From Betaproteobacteria bacterium (lineage in GTDB: Bacteria > Pseudomonadota > Gammaproteobacteria > Burkholderiales > Rhodocyclaceae): 40,980 nucleotides of DNA. Under the pieces are notes generated by a model that had not been told where the DNA came from, did not search any database, and was given only the letters and a program-made list of their open reading frames with translations. The stretch is from the NCBI GenBank assembly GCA_009777245.1, contig WRMF01000023.1:1-40980 (forward strand), written 5' to 3'. Made by a program: the position numbers and the translations under genes. Below, piece after piece: positions 7,890 to 15,827 of this stretch; the first letter of the stretch is position 1, and each line of letters opens with the position of its first letter.

Positions 7890-8087
7890 TCAAGGTTTGC
7901 AGGATACATATCTATAGCGGTAATCAATGTAACCGCACAAATTTCTGTTTTGATTTAGCCATACCATGAATTCCTCGGCGTCGAAGCCTTCATAGTCAAT
8001 GTAGTCAAGACCCTTGGCCTTGGCCTCATCCACTGCCTGCGGAGAGGTGAACCACTGCCCCTCCGGCGAGTTAAGCCACTGATCCTG
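7890..8087 (-). pseudogene. Gene remnant of unknown family between moaC and moaA
   Basis: In the 284-base gap between moaA and moaC the minus strand holds 65 open codons with no start codon, bounded by a stop just upstream (8088-8090). The first 43 codons are protein-like and G/C-rich in third positions, giving QWFTSPQAVDEAKA and then GLDYIDYEGFDAEEFMVWL. After about position 7955 the frame becomes A/T-rich and loses protein character before a stop at 7890-7892. This looks like an internal piece of a real gene, truncated at both ends. I do not recognise the parent family. No Moco riboswitch or other regulator is obvious in the same gap. Confidence 0.4.
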
Positions 8088-8140
8088 TCAGCATTGCTTG
8101 TCAGAAGCATGAGAAATAGAACTAGCCGGAACATTATGGA

Positions 8141-9190
8141 TCACCCCCCGATATACGACATCTCTATTCTACCGGATAGCGCCTCGGTCACTTCATGGCG
8201 TATTTGAGAATAGCGGTCGGCGCGACCGCGCCAAGTGGCGGCGATGCGTTGCCGTAATGCCGCATCATCGCCGGGTTGGGCGCGTATGAGGGTACGTAAA
8301 TCTATGCCATCGGCAGCGAATAGGCAGGTGTAGAGCTTGCCGTCCGTGGAAAGCCGTAGGCGGCTACATGTATGACAAAACGCCTGCGTTACCGAAGTGA
8401 TTACACCGATTTCACCGCCGCCGTCCTGAAATGCCCATCGTTTCGCTACTCCTTCTTCATGCGTTAAGGTGTCTATGGAAATCAAGGGGTACTCGCGGTC
8501 AATCAGCGCCAGAATTTCCCCGGCGTTGATCACATCATCAAGCCGCCAGCCGTTGCTTTTGCCGACATCCATGTATTCGATGAAGCGCACGATGATTCCA
8601 GTATGACGAAAACGGCGTACCAGCGGCATGATTTCACTCTCGTTCACGCCGCGCCTGACGACTGCGTTGACCTTGACCGGCGTCAGCCCCACGGACTCTG
8701 CGGCGGCAATGCCTTCAAGCACGGCCTCAGGCGAGACGCTGCCACCGGTTATGCAGCGAAAAGTGTTCTCATCCAGCGCGTCAAGGCTTATGTTCAGCCG
8801 CATCAGCCCTGCGTCTTTCAGGGCGCTGGCTTTTTTCGCCAACAGGGTGCCGTTACTCGTCATGGCTAGCTCGATAGATTTGCCGTCATTGCCATGCAGC
8901 CCGGCCAGCATTTCGACCAGCCGCTCAACGCCATGCCTCAGTAATGGCTCGCCCCCGGAGAGGCGAATCTTGCGCACTCCCAGCGCGATACATTGCCGGG
9001 CGACACGGACAATTTCCTCGAAACTCAGAAGCTCGGCATGACGCAGAAAAACGAAATCCCGCCCAAAAAGTTCGCCCGGCATACAGTACGCGCAGCGCAG
9101 GTTGCAGCGATCCGTCACAGAAATCCGCAAGTCACGCAGGGGGCGCTGTAAATTGTCAAGGCAAGACGTTATGCTATAAAGATCGCGCAT
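8141..9190 (-). CDS. moaA: MoaA, GTP 3',8-cyclase (radical SAM)
   Basis: The first committed enzyme of molybdenum cofactor synthesis, about 349 residues, using S-adenosylmethionine to cyclise GTP. The N-terminal radical-SAM cluster motif is CNLRCAYC; C30, C34 and C37 count from the GTG one codon upstream. It is followed by KIRLSGGEPLLR. The second, substrate-side cluster is seen at C273, C276 and C290 in FCHTCSRLRL...LYTC. The chain ends with the conserved GG (MSYIGG). Start choice lies between GTG at 9191-9193 and the adjacent ATG at 9188-9190; ATG is given here. The gene begins only about 30 bases after napC, so it may be cotranscribed with nap, linking cofactor supply to nitrate reductase expression. 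Confidence 0.94.
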   Translation of the reverse strand: MRDLYSITSCLDNLQRPLRDLRISVTDRCNLRCAYCMPGELFGRDFVFLRHAELLSFEEIVRVARQCIALGVRKIRLSGGEPLLRHGVERLVEMLAGLHGNDGKSIELAMTSNGTLLAKKASALKDAGLMRLNISLDALDENTFRCITGGSVSPEAVLEGIAAAESVGLTPVKVNAVVRRGVNESEIMPLVRRFRHTGIIVRFIEYMDVGKSNGWRLDDVINAGEILALIDREYPLISIDTLTHEEGVAKRWAFQDGGGEIGVITSVTQAFCHTCSRLRLSTDGKLYTCLFAADGIDLRTLIRAQPGDDAALRQRIAATWRGRADRYSQIRHEVTEALSGRIEMSYIGG

Positions 9191-9219
9191 CACATAACTT
9201 TGCGAATGGATTCGGCTGG

Positions 9220-9924
9220 CTATTCTGTAGCATCTTCCTCCTCGGGGGTAGTTTCTTCCGCAGGCACGGCTTCCTGCTCGGGAACAGGAGTTCTTAAAAT
9301 TTCCAGCGCAATGCCGGGCGGATCGGCCAGGTTTATTCCCTGGGCAATTGGCGGCAGTTTATGCACAATGCCCTTGTGACACTCAATGCAAGTCTGCCCC
9401 TTTAACAGCCCTTCCTCATGCTGATTGACGGAACGGTAACCTTGTGCGCCGAGGTCGAAAGACATGGAATCATGGCAATTGCGGCATGCCTGCGAGTCGT
9501 TGGCTTGCATGCGTCGCCACTCGTTTTGTGCCAGTTGCGCGCGTTTTGCCTCGAATTTTTCGGGCGTGTTAATGGAACCCAGTATCTTGTGCAGGACTTC
9601 ATTGCTGGCTTGAATCTTACGGATCATTTTGGGGACAAACTCCTTAGGCACATGACAATCCGAGCAAACCGCCCGCACACCGCTACGGTTGGTGTAGTGA
9701 GCGCTTGTCTGGTATTCCCGGTATGTGTTGTCCTTCATTTCGTGGCAACTGATGCAGAATGCTTCCGTGTTCGTCCACTCCATAGTCTTGTTGAAAGTGA
9801 CAACGAACAGCATCCCCAGGACGAATGCCGCCATGATGGGAATCGTCAGGAAACGCTTCCACTTTTTCCAACGCGTTACCGGTTGCTCGGAAGCGGAAAC
9901 TTCAACAGGAGAATTGGTATCCAT
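9220..9924 (-). CDS. napC: NapC, membrane-anchored tetraheme c-type quinol dehydrogenase
   Basis: A 234-residue NapC/NirT cytochrome that oxidises membrane quinol and passes electrons to NapB and NapA in the periplasm. A short cytoplasmic N terminus is followed by one membrane span (about 26-44), then four heme-binding motifs: CISCH 57-61, CSDCH 87-91, CRNCH 147-151 and CIECH 179-183. The spacing and surrounding segments (TNTEAFCISCHEM, HYTNRSGVRAVCSDCHVPKE, QTCIECHKGIVHKLP) are typical NapC. The last 25 or so residues form an unusual acidic, Pro/Glu-rich tail (EQEAVPAEETTPEEEDATE). ATG at 9922-9924 has GAGGAG upstream. It ends the napFDAGHBC order. Confidence 0.95.
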   Translation of the reverse strand: MDTNSPVEVSASEQPVTRWKKWKRFLTIPIMAAFVLGMLFVVTFNKTMEWTNTEAFCISCHEMKDNTYREYQTSAHYTNRSGVRAVCSDCHVPKEFVPKMIRKIQASNEVLHKILGSINTPEKFEAKRAQLAQNEWRRMQANDSQACRNCHDSMSFDLGAQGYRSVNQHEEGLLKGQTCIECHKGIVHKLPPIAQGINLADPPGIALEILRTPVPEQEAVPAEETTPEEEDATE

Positions 9925-9962
9925 TTGTGCTCCTCGTGACAGTTAGTGGTGGGTGGCGAGCG

Positions 9963-10412
9963 TTATTGCGCGCGCTGGAAAGTATTGGCAACCAGCGGTT
10001 TGGCATCAACCTGAGGAACATGGCATTGCACACAGAAATAGCGCCGGGGCGAGAGATTGGGCAAGGTTTTTCCATCTGCCGATACGAAATGGCTCGTCGG
10101 AACCCTGGTGGTTTTTTCCTTCCTGTAGTTTTCCAGGGAATGGCAATCCATACACTTGTTGGCATTTATGGTGATAGTGTATTTGTCTACGGCATGCGAC
10201 ACCAATGGCGGTTGATCCGTAAAATTGAGATCTGTCGGGTTAGTGTCACGCACTTTTTTGAGACCATCGCCGGTAGGAGCCTTTTCCTGCGCTGAAACAG
10301 GCGCGCCACGCAACGTGACAAGGCCGCCGTCTTCTGTGGCCTTGGAGATGCCGACAAGTAGCGTTGTTGCCAATACGGCGGCTGGAATAAGGGCAAGGAA
10401 ACGTTTTCTCAT
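9963..10412 (-). CDS. napB: NapB, diheme cytochrome c subunit of periplasmic nitrate reductase
   Basis: A 149-residue periplasmic electron-transfer subunit carrying electrons to the NapA iron-sulfur cluster. The start is the ATG at 10410-10412: it has AGGAG upstream, gives an immediate signal peptide (MRKRFLALIPAAVLATTLLVGISKA) and overlaps the napH stop in ATGA. A longer frame exists but its extra residues are napH-antiphase sequence. Two heme sites, CMDCH at 87-91 and CVQCH at 127-131, plus DQPPLVSHAVDKYTITINANKCMDCH and the His in SHFV, match NapB. Length is normal. Confidence 0.95.
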   Translation of the reverse strand: MRKRFLALIPAAVLATTLLVGISKATEDGGLVTLRGAPVSAQEKAPTGDGLKKVRDTNPTDLNFTDQPPLVSHAVDKYTITINANKCMDCHSLENYRKEKTTRVPTSHFVSADGKTLPNLSPRRYFCVQCHVPQVDAKPLVANTFQRAQ

Positions 10413-11410
10413 GATGAACTCCTCTGGTCGAAACGATGGGTTAATCTGAAAACCTGTTTGCTGCAAATATCTATACAGCGCCCACAGGTCGTGCAACGAG
10501 AATCAAGAATGACGGGGCTGTCCTGCCCAGCTTTTTTAAGCGCAGGGCGAATTACCTGGGGCTCCGGACAGATGACAAAACAATCCATGCAGTCGTCACA
10601 AGCACTCCGTTTATGGGCGGCTACACGCAGCAGCGCCGTTTTGCCGAGCAGGCTGTATAACGCGCCCATCGGGCAGAGATGGCCGCACCAGCCCCTGTTG
10701 GCGACGAATGAATCGTAAAGAAACACAGCGACGAGAATCCACAGCCCTGCGCCCATGCCGAAAAACAGACCGCGATGGGCGATCGAGACCGGATTGACCC
10801 ATTCCATCGCCAGAGTGCCTGTGAGGGCGGCGGCAATGAACGTTCCGCCCAGGAACCAGTAACGGGTATTGGCGGGGAGAGCATGGTTGGATTTGATACC
10901 AAGACGTCGACGTGCCCACGCGGCAGCATCGGTAATTATGTTGACAGGGCAGACCCATGAACAAAATACACGTCCGCCGACGAGCAGATAGAAAACGGTC
11001 ACAATGAGCGCGCCGATGACGGCATTAGCTGCGGGCAGGAATCCCGCCGCCAGAACTTGCAGGAATATGTAGGGATCGGTCAGTGGCAAAACGTCCAGTA
11101 CGAGACAGGAGGACAGATTGCCCTTGATGACCCAGAAAAGGTCGGTCGAGGGCAAAACTTCCGATCCGAGATTTGAAGAGAGATTCCCCATATCGATCAG
11201 GAGAGGTTCGCTCACCAGGGAAACTTCCTGCTCCGAACCGGAGAAAGAATCGCTCTTGCTTATCCAGACGCCGAACCACGGGCTGATCATGAAAAGAGCC
11301 AGAATGCCAAACTGGCTGGCACGGCGCAACATCAGCCATTTGTGGGCAAGAAGCCATCCCTTGCTCGCAATGGCATCCTGTCCTACTCTGTTCGAAATAC
11401 GGGCGTTCAT
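10409..11410 (-). CDS. napH: NapH, membrane quinol-oxidising iron-sulfur subunit, with internal duplication
   Basis: A 333-residue integral membrane protein that with NapG forms an alternative quinol dehydrogenase for Nap. It shows membrane spans around 30-50, 125-145 and further on, the cytoplasmic-side motifs CSWVCP (150-155) and CGHLCPMGALYSLLG, and two C-terminal 4Fe-4S motifs (CDDCMDCFVICP and CTTCGRCIDIC). The loop after the first span is unusual: residues 75-96 (GNLSSNLGSEVLPSTDLFWVIK) repeat as 97-118 (GNLSSCLVLDVLPLTDPYIFLQ). At DNA level this is a 66-base tandem repeat near 11055-11190. The second copy corresponds to the normal NapH loop; the first, with the preceding Ser/Glu-rich stretch, is extra. 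ATG overlaps the napG stop by four bases. Confidence 0.93.
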   Translation of the reverse strand: MNARISNRVGQDAIASKGWLLAHKWLMLRRASQFGILALFMISPWFGVWISKSDSFSGSEQEVSLVSEPLLIDMGNLSSNLGSEVLPSTDLFWVIKGNLSSCLVLDVLPLTDPYIFLQVLAAGFLPAANAVIGALIVTVFYLLVGGRVFCSWVCPVNIITDAAAWARRRLGIKSNHALPANTRYWFLGGTFIAAALTGTLAMEWVNPVSIAHRGLFFGMGAGLWILVAVFLYDSFVANRGWCGHLCPMGALYSLLGKTALLRVAAHKRSACDDCMDCFVICPEPQVIRPALKKAGQDSPVILDSRCTTCGRCIDICSKQVFRLTHRFDQRSSS

Positions 11411-12303
11411 GGCCTGCTCCCCGAATCAGAGTCGTTGGGAAGTACCGGATCGAATGGTTGAGGGTCGGCGATGTTGCCGATGCGCGGCACCGGTTCGTCG
11501 TAGACGCGGGTATCCCCGTAGATTCTGTCTTCCAGCCCGCGCACCGGGAGTTGGTGCTGGTCGCCGATCAGCGAGCCGCCGTGTTTTTCCCGCTCTTCCC
11601 ATCCCTTGAGCCAGTGCTTGCCCATCTTGCCTTGCGCCAGCTGGGGCGGCAGTATCCTGATGGCTGATTCTTCCAGGATGCAAGACTTTTCGCACAGACC
11701 GCAGCCGGTACAGTACTCCGAGTTCACCGTAGGCAGGAGCATGGCATGGCGGTCTGAGCGGGGGTTGCTGCGTTTTTCCAGCGTGATAGCCTTGCCTAGC
11801 ACAGGGCAGGCGCTATAACAAATCTCGCAACGTAGCCCGAGGAAAGCGATACAGGTTTCTTGGTCGACGAGGACGGCCAACCCCATGCGCGCATCGGCGA
11901 TGTCTTTCAGCTTCGGATCAAGCGCGCCCGTGGGGCAGTTCTTGATGCAGGGAATATCCTCGCACATCTCGCATGGGCCGGTTCGAGCCGTGAAGTATGG
12001 CGTGCCGGTCGGGATGGGGTCGCCAGGCATAGCGAGCTTCAGGATGCCGGGAGGGCAGTCCCGAATGCACAGGCCGCAACGCGTGCAGGCTGCAAGGAAC
12101 TCAGGCTCCGGCAATGCGCCGGGAGGCCGCAGAGCCAATGCGGATAGCGCGCTGGCCTGATGAGAGTAGATGCCGATGCCAAGCGCCATGAGACAGCCGC
12201 AACCCGCCGCCCCCGCCATTCCGGAGATGAACTTCCGCCGCCCCGGAGAAACTGCGGGTATCTCCTGGGGTTGGCTACGCTCAACGGGTTTATCCGTATT
12301 CAT
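11407..12303 (-). CDS. napG: NapG, ferredoxin-type periplasmic iron-sulfur protein
   Basis: A 298-residue protein with a twin-arginine signal (GRRKFISGMAGAAGCGC, 21-37), exported folded, and working with NapH between quinol and the periplasmic reductase. Four cysteine groups for 4Fe-4S clusters are visible: CTRCGLCIRDC (73-83), CEMCEDIPCIKNC (111-123), C151 with CEICYSAC (159-166), and CTGCGLCEKSC (198-208). Length and cluster order match NapG. It follows napA with a 26-base gap and overlaps napH by four bases. The segment after the last cluster (about 215-298) is hydrophilic and normal for the family. Confidence 0.94.
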   Translation of the reverse strand: MNTDKPVERSQPQEIPAVSPGRRKFISGMAGAAGCGCLMALGIGIYSHQASALSALALRPPGALPEPEFLAACTRCGLCIRDCPPGILKLAMPGDPIPTGTPYFTARTGPCEMCEDIPCIKNCPTGALDPKLKDIADARMGLAVLVDQETCIAFLGLRCEICYSACPVLGKAITLEKRSNPRSDRHAMLLPTVNSEYCTGCGLCEKSCILEESAIRILPPQLAQGKMGKHWLKGWEEREKHGGSLIGDQHQLPVRGLEDRIYGDTRVYDEPVPRIGNIADPQPFDPVLPNDSDSGSRP

Positions 12304-12329
12304 GATCTGTCGTTTTCAGAAAATGATTA

Positions 12330-14867
12330 TCAGGCGCGCACTACCTTGACAGGACATTTCTTGTAGTCAGTTTCTTTGGAAAGCGGGCAAGTGGCATCCA
12401 GGATGAGCTTGTTTACGAGTTTCTGCTCGTCGAAGAAGGGAACGAACACCAAGCCGCGCGGCGGCTTGTTGCGCCCTCTCGTGTCAACTTGCAGCATGAT
12501 TTCGCCCCGACGGGAAATGACCTTTACTCTGGCTCCCTGTCGCAGGTTGCGCGCCTTGGCGTCGTCCGGGTGCATGAAAACAACCGCTTCCGGCACGGCG
12601 CGGTGCAATTCTTCCACGCGACGGGTCATGGAACCGGTATGCCAGTGCTCCAGCACGCGACCCGTGCACATCCAGAGATCGTATTCCTTGTCCGGAATTT
12701 CGGGTGGGGACTGATATGGCAGCGCGAAAATAATGGCCTTGCCGTCCTGATGCCCGTAGAACCTGATGCCTTCGCCCCGCTTCACATAGGGATCATATTG
12801 CTCGTTGAAACGCCACAGGGTTTCCTTGCCATCAACGACAGGCCAGCGCAGGCCGCGCGCCTTGTGATAGACATCAAATCCAGCCAGATCGTGGGCATGA
12901 CCCCGACCGAAAATGGCATATTCTTCGAACAGTCCTTTTTGTACGTAGAAGTTGAAATAATCGGATTCGTCGTTGGCGTAATTTTTGATGGCATGCGCGT
13001 TGACAGCAGCCACATTGCTCTTTGGGAATTTGTTGACTACGCCGTTGGCGTAGAGAATGTCATACAGGGTTTTGCCCCTTAATTCCGGCTTCTTGCTGAT
13101 CAGTTCGGCAGGCCAGACCTCCTCCACCTTGAAACGTTTGGAGAATTCCAGGTATTGCCACAGGTCGGAACGAGCTTCGCCCGGAGCCTTGACCTGCTGC
13201 CGCCAGAGTTGGGTGCGCCGTTCGGCGTTGCCGAAAGCGCCTTCCTTTTCCGCCCACATGGCAGAAGGAAGAATCAGGTCGGCCATCTGCGCGGACACCG
13301 TGGGATAGGCATCGGAAACCACCACGAAGGCATTGGGATTGCGCCAGCCGGGAAACATTTCATCATTGATGTTCGGCCCGGCTTGCATGTTGTTGTTCGT
13401 AGAGGTCCAGTAGCACTTGATGTTGCCGTCCTTCAACTGTCGGCTCTGCTCGACGGCGTGGAAGCCGACTTTTTCGGGAATAGTTCCCTCAGGCAATTGC
13501 CAGATTTTCTCGGTGATCCTACGGTGCTCTGGATTACCGACTACCATGTCGGCGGGCAGTCGGTGCGCGAAGGTGCCGACTTCCCGCGCGGTGCCGCAGG
13601 CGGAAGGCTGCCCGGTCAGAGAAAAAGGCCCGCTTCCGGGTTTGGAAATCTTGCCGGTCAATATATGGATGTTATAGATCATGTTATTAACCCAGGTGCC
13701 GCGCGTGTGCTGATTGACGCCCATCGTCCAGAAGGAAACCACTTTCTTGTTCGGGTCGCAGAACAACTCAGCCAGCCTCCTTAACCTATCGGCGGGCACT
13801 CCGGAGAGTTTGACGGCTCTTGCCAGCGTGTATGAGGAAACAAATTTGGCGTATTCATCGAAGGTGATTTGCTCAGAAGCGCCGGTGTTGCCCCTGGGCT
13901 TGCCATCCGCGCCCGGGTAGCCGTTGTTGTTGGCGTCTTTCTCGAGCGCATGGACGGGACGCAAGCCATAGCCAATGTCGGTAACACCCTTCCTGAAGTT
14001 GGCGCATTTGTCGACAAAAGCCCTATCAACCCTTTTGTTTTGGATAATGTAGTTGGCGACAAAGTTCAATATGGCAAGATCGGATTGCGGATTGAATACC
14101 ATCCCGTTATCAGCCAGTTCAAACGAACGGTGCTCGAAGGTCGACAGGACGTGGACTGCGCACGACTTGTGGGTTAAGCGGCGGTCAGTAATGCGCGACC
14201 ACAGTATCGGGTGCATTTCCGCCATGTTGGAACCCCATAGCACGAAGGCGTCGGCATTTTCGATGTCGTCGTAGCAACCCATCGGCTCGTCTATACCGAA
14301 GGTGCGCATGAAGCCAACCACGGCGGAAGCCATGCAGTGGCGGGCGTTCGGGTCGAGATTGTTGGAGCGGAAGCCTGCTTTCCATAGTTTTAAGGCGGCA
14401 TAGCCTTCCCAGACCGTCCATTGGCCTGAGCCGAACATCGCTATGGAATTCGGGCCGCCGGTTTTCAAGGCTTCCTTCCATTTTTGTTCCATGATGTCGA
14501 AGGCTTCTTTCCAGGATATGGGCGTGAAGGTTCCGTCCTTGCTGTATTTGCCGCCCTTCTTCCGCAGCAGGGGACGGGTTAGCCTGTCCTTGCCGTACAT
14601 TATCTTGGAGAGAAAATAGCCCTTGATGCAGTTCAATCCGCGATTCACCGGCGAGTCCGGGTCGCCTTGGGTGGCTACCAGTCTGCCGTTCTGCACGCCA
14701 GCCAACACTGAACAGCCGGTGCCGCAAAAGCGGCAGGGAATCTTGTCCCAGCGAATGGTTTTGTCGCCGACGGCCTGGGCGATGGCGCCGGTGGGCAGCG
14801 TTATGCCTGCTACCGCAGCGGCTGCGGTGACAGCTTGGATTTTCAGGAAGTCGCGGCGATTGGTCAT
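12330..14867 (-). CDS. napA: NapA, catalytic subunit of periplasmic nitrate reductase
   Basis: An 845-residue bis-MGD molybdoenzyme reducing nitrate to nitrite in the periplasm. The start is the ATG at 14865-14867, with GGAGAAC upstream, giving the Tat signal NRRDFLK at 3-9 and hydrophobic stretch [16 protein letters not shown] longer frame adds ten residues inside napD and is less likely. The 4Fe-4S cysteines are C45, C48, C52 and C80 (CRFCGTGC and [11 protein letters not shown]). The molybdenum ligand is C178 in NARHCMAS. Other family marks are [43 protein letters not shown] and [13 protein letters not shown]. Length matches NapA. The napD stop lies one base upstream, so NapD and NapA are translated in tandem. 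Confidence 0.97.
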   Translation of the reverse strand: MTNRRDFLKIQAVTAAAAVAGITLPTGAIAQAVGDKTIRWDKIPCRFCGTGCSVLAGVQNGRLVATQGDPDSPVNRGLNCIKGYFLSKIMYGKDRLTRPLLRKKGGKYSKDGTFTPISWKEAFDIMEQKWKEALKTGGPNSIAMFGSGQWTVWEGYAALKLWKAGFRSNNLDPNARHCMASAVVGFMRTFGIDEPMGCYDDIENADAFVLWGSNMAEMHPILWSRITDRRLTHKSCAVHVLSTFEHRSFELADNGMVFNPQSDLAILNFVANYIIQNKRVDRAFVDKCANFRKGVTDIGYGLRPVHALEKDANNNGYPGADGKPRGNTGASEQITFDEYAKFVSSYTLARAVKLSGVPADRLRRLAELFCDPNKKVVSFWTMGVNQHTRGTWVNNMIYNIHILTGKISKPGSGPFSLTGQPSACGTAREVGTFAHRLPADMVVGNPEHRRITEKIWQLPEGTIPEKVGFHAVEQSRQLKDGNIKCYWTSTNNNMQAGPNINDEMFPGWRNPNAFVVVSDAYPTVSAQMADLILPSAMWAEKEGAFGNAERRTQLWRQQVKAPGEARSDLWQYLEFSKRFKVEEVWPAELISKKPELRGKTLYDILYANGVVNKFPKSNVAAVNAHAIKNYANDESDYFNFYVQKGLFEEYAIFGRGHAHDLAGFDVYHKARGLRWPVVDGKETLWRFNEQYDPYVKRGEGIRFYGHQDGKAIIFALPYQSPPEIPDKEYDLWMCTGRVLEHWHTGSMTRRVEELHRAVPEAVVFMHPDDAKARNLRQGARVKVISRRGEIMLQVDTRGRNKPPRGLVFVPFFDEQKLVNKLILDATCPLSKETDYKKCPVKVVRA

Positions 14868-14868
14868 T

Positions 14869-15120
14869 TCAGTTCTCCTCAAGAGTGAGTGCTTCATCCG
14901 AATATTCGTAGGAAAGGGTTACAGACATTGCTTGCGGGATATGGTGGACTTTAAGGATGGAATCTGAGATAGCGTAGTCCGAGCCGTCTTCCAGCAGAAC
15001 GACCATGCGCCCATCGCCACTATCAATAGCGACGCTGGCGCCAGGTATGGGTTCAATGGCAGACTTTACCGCACTGGCATCTTCCGGCATGAGCTTCAGG
15101 ACAAGGCTGACGATTTTCAT
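14869..15120 (-). CDS. napD: NapD, NapA signal-peptide-binding chaperone
   Basis: An 83-residue cytosolic chaperone that binds the NapA Tat signal and holds back export until the cofactor is loaded. The correct start is the ATG at 15118-15120 ([27 protein letters not shown]). The upstream open frame is antiphase napF sequence with no NapD character. The ferredoxin-like beta-alpha-beta pattern, IPGASV and the segment GRMVVLLE fit the family, as does the length. It lies two bases after the napF stop and one base before napA. Confidence 0.9.
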   Translation of the reverse strand: MKIVSLVLKLMPEDASAVKSAIEPIPGASVAIDSGDGRMVVLLEDGSDYAISDSILKVHHIPQAMSVTLSYEYSDEALTLEEN

Positions 15121-15122
15121 GG

Positions 15123-15677
15123 TTATTTCAGGCAAACAGTTGAATGCGAGTTGGACAGCGGAAAGGTTTGCATGGTTATGGCATGAGCCGGACAAGGAGC
15201 CACGCATTCGCCGCAGCCGGTACAGCGCGATTGCGTAATCTCTGGCTGCGCAGGGCGACCCTGGCGCAGAGCGAAGCGAATGGCTCCTTCCTCGCAATGG
15301 TCTGCGCAGGAACGGCACAACACGCCTTGTCGGGGCAAGCAGGCCGTGCCGATCATGGCCTGGAGCGTCCAAGGCTGAATGTCAGGGGAAAAATTCAGAG
15401 CCGGTGGTTGGGGAGAAGCGTTCTGCCGGGCATTTTCCGCGCAGGCATTTGCACAATCAGCACAAAATGTGCAACGCCCCCGCCGGAAGTCTGCCTCTGG
15501 AAATCCCCCTTCTCCCTGCGCGAGTAACCCGGTAGGGCAAGCCTCCACGCAAGCGCCGCAGCGGGCGCAGGCGCGCGTAAAAAGCGTTTCGTTTGCCGCC
15601 CAAGGAGGGCGGTACGGGAGCGTCGCGATACTATGCAAACGCTGACCTCGCAGGAAAGCGCGTCGTCCTTTATACAT
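15123..15677 (-). CDS. napF: NapF, ferredoxin-type maturation protein of periplasmic nitrate reductase
   Basis: A 184-residue cytoplasmic iron-sulfur protein that interacts with NapA during maturation. Cysteine groups are CARCGACVEACP (about 37-48), CTFCADCANAC, then CLPRQGVLCRSCADHC and CTGCGECVAPCP near the C terminus. The start is set at ATG 15675-15677 (MYKGRRAFLRGQRL), with the purine-rich GGCGGGG upstream. The frame remains open 16 codons further, into the promoter region, where it loses protein character. It is the first gene of napFDAGHBC. Confidence 0.9.
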   Translation of the reverse strand: MYKGRRAFLRGQRLHSIATLPYRPPWAANETLFTRACARCGACVEACPTGLLAQGEGGFPEADFRRGRCTFCADCANACAENARQNASPQPPALNFSPDIQPWTLQAMIGTACLPRQGVLCRSCADHCEEGAIRFALRQGRPAQPEITQSRCTGCGECVAPCPAHAITMQTFPLSNSHSTVCLK

Positions 15678-15705
15678 AGCCCCGCCTTTCGTTTTATACA
15701 CATGA

Positions 15706-15748
15706 TTATTAGCACAAATTAGCAAAACTAATCATTGATCCAAAACAA
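15706..15748 (-). promoter_or_regulatory. Probable class II FNR/ANR-type promoter for the nap operon
   Basis: On the minus strand, TTGTT-TTGG-ATCAA at 15735-15748 differs by one base from the FNR consensus TTGAT-N4-ATCAA. A -10-like TAATAA lies at 15706-15711. A start near 15699-15700 would place the box centre about 41.5-42 bases upstream, the class II activator distance, leaving a leader of about 22 bases before the napF ATG. Between the two, ATTAG-N5-CTAAT (15718-15732) is a perfect inverted repeat that could bind a second regulator. Oxygen-controlled nap expression is known in other bacteria; its use here is inferred. Confidence 0.5.
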
Positions 15749-15827
15749 AAAACAGATAATTTTCGAATCCATAAACAACTGTATCGCTAACCTCGCCATT
15801 CATTTCCAGGATTCGCTCGACTCAGGC

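Noticed and set aside
7857..8140. Molybdenum cofactor riboswitch between moaA and moaC
   Set aside because: No extended helical core like the Moco aptamer could be traced; the gap is mostly explained by the gene remnant.
9991..10496. Longer start for NapB at 10494-10496
   Set aside because: The added 28 residues lie within the end of napH and would bury the signal peptide; the ATG at 10410-10412 has the ribosome site and couples with the napH stop.
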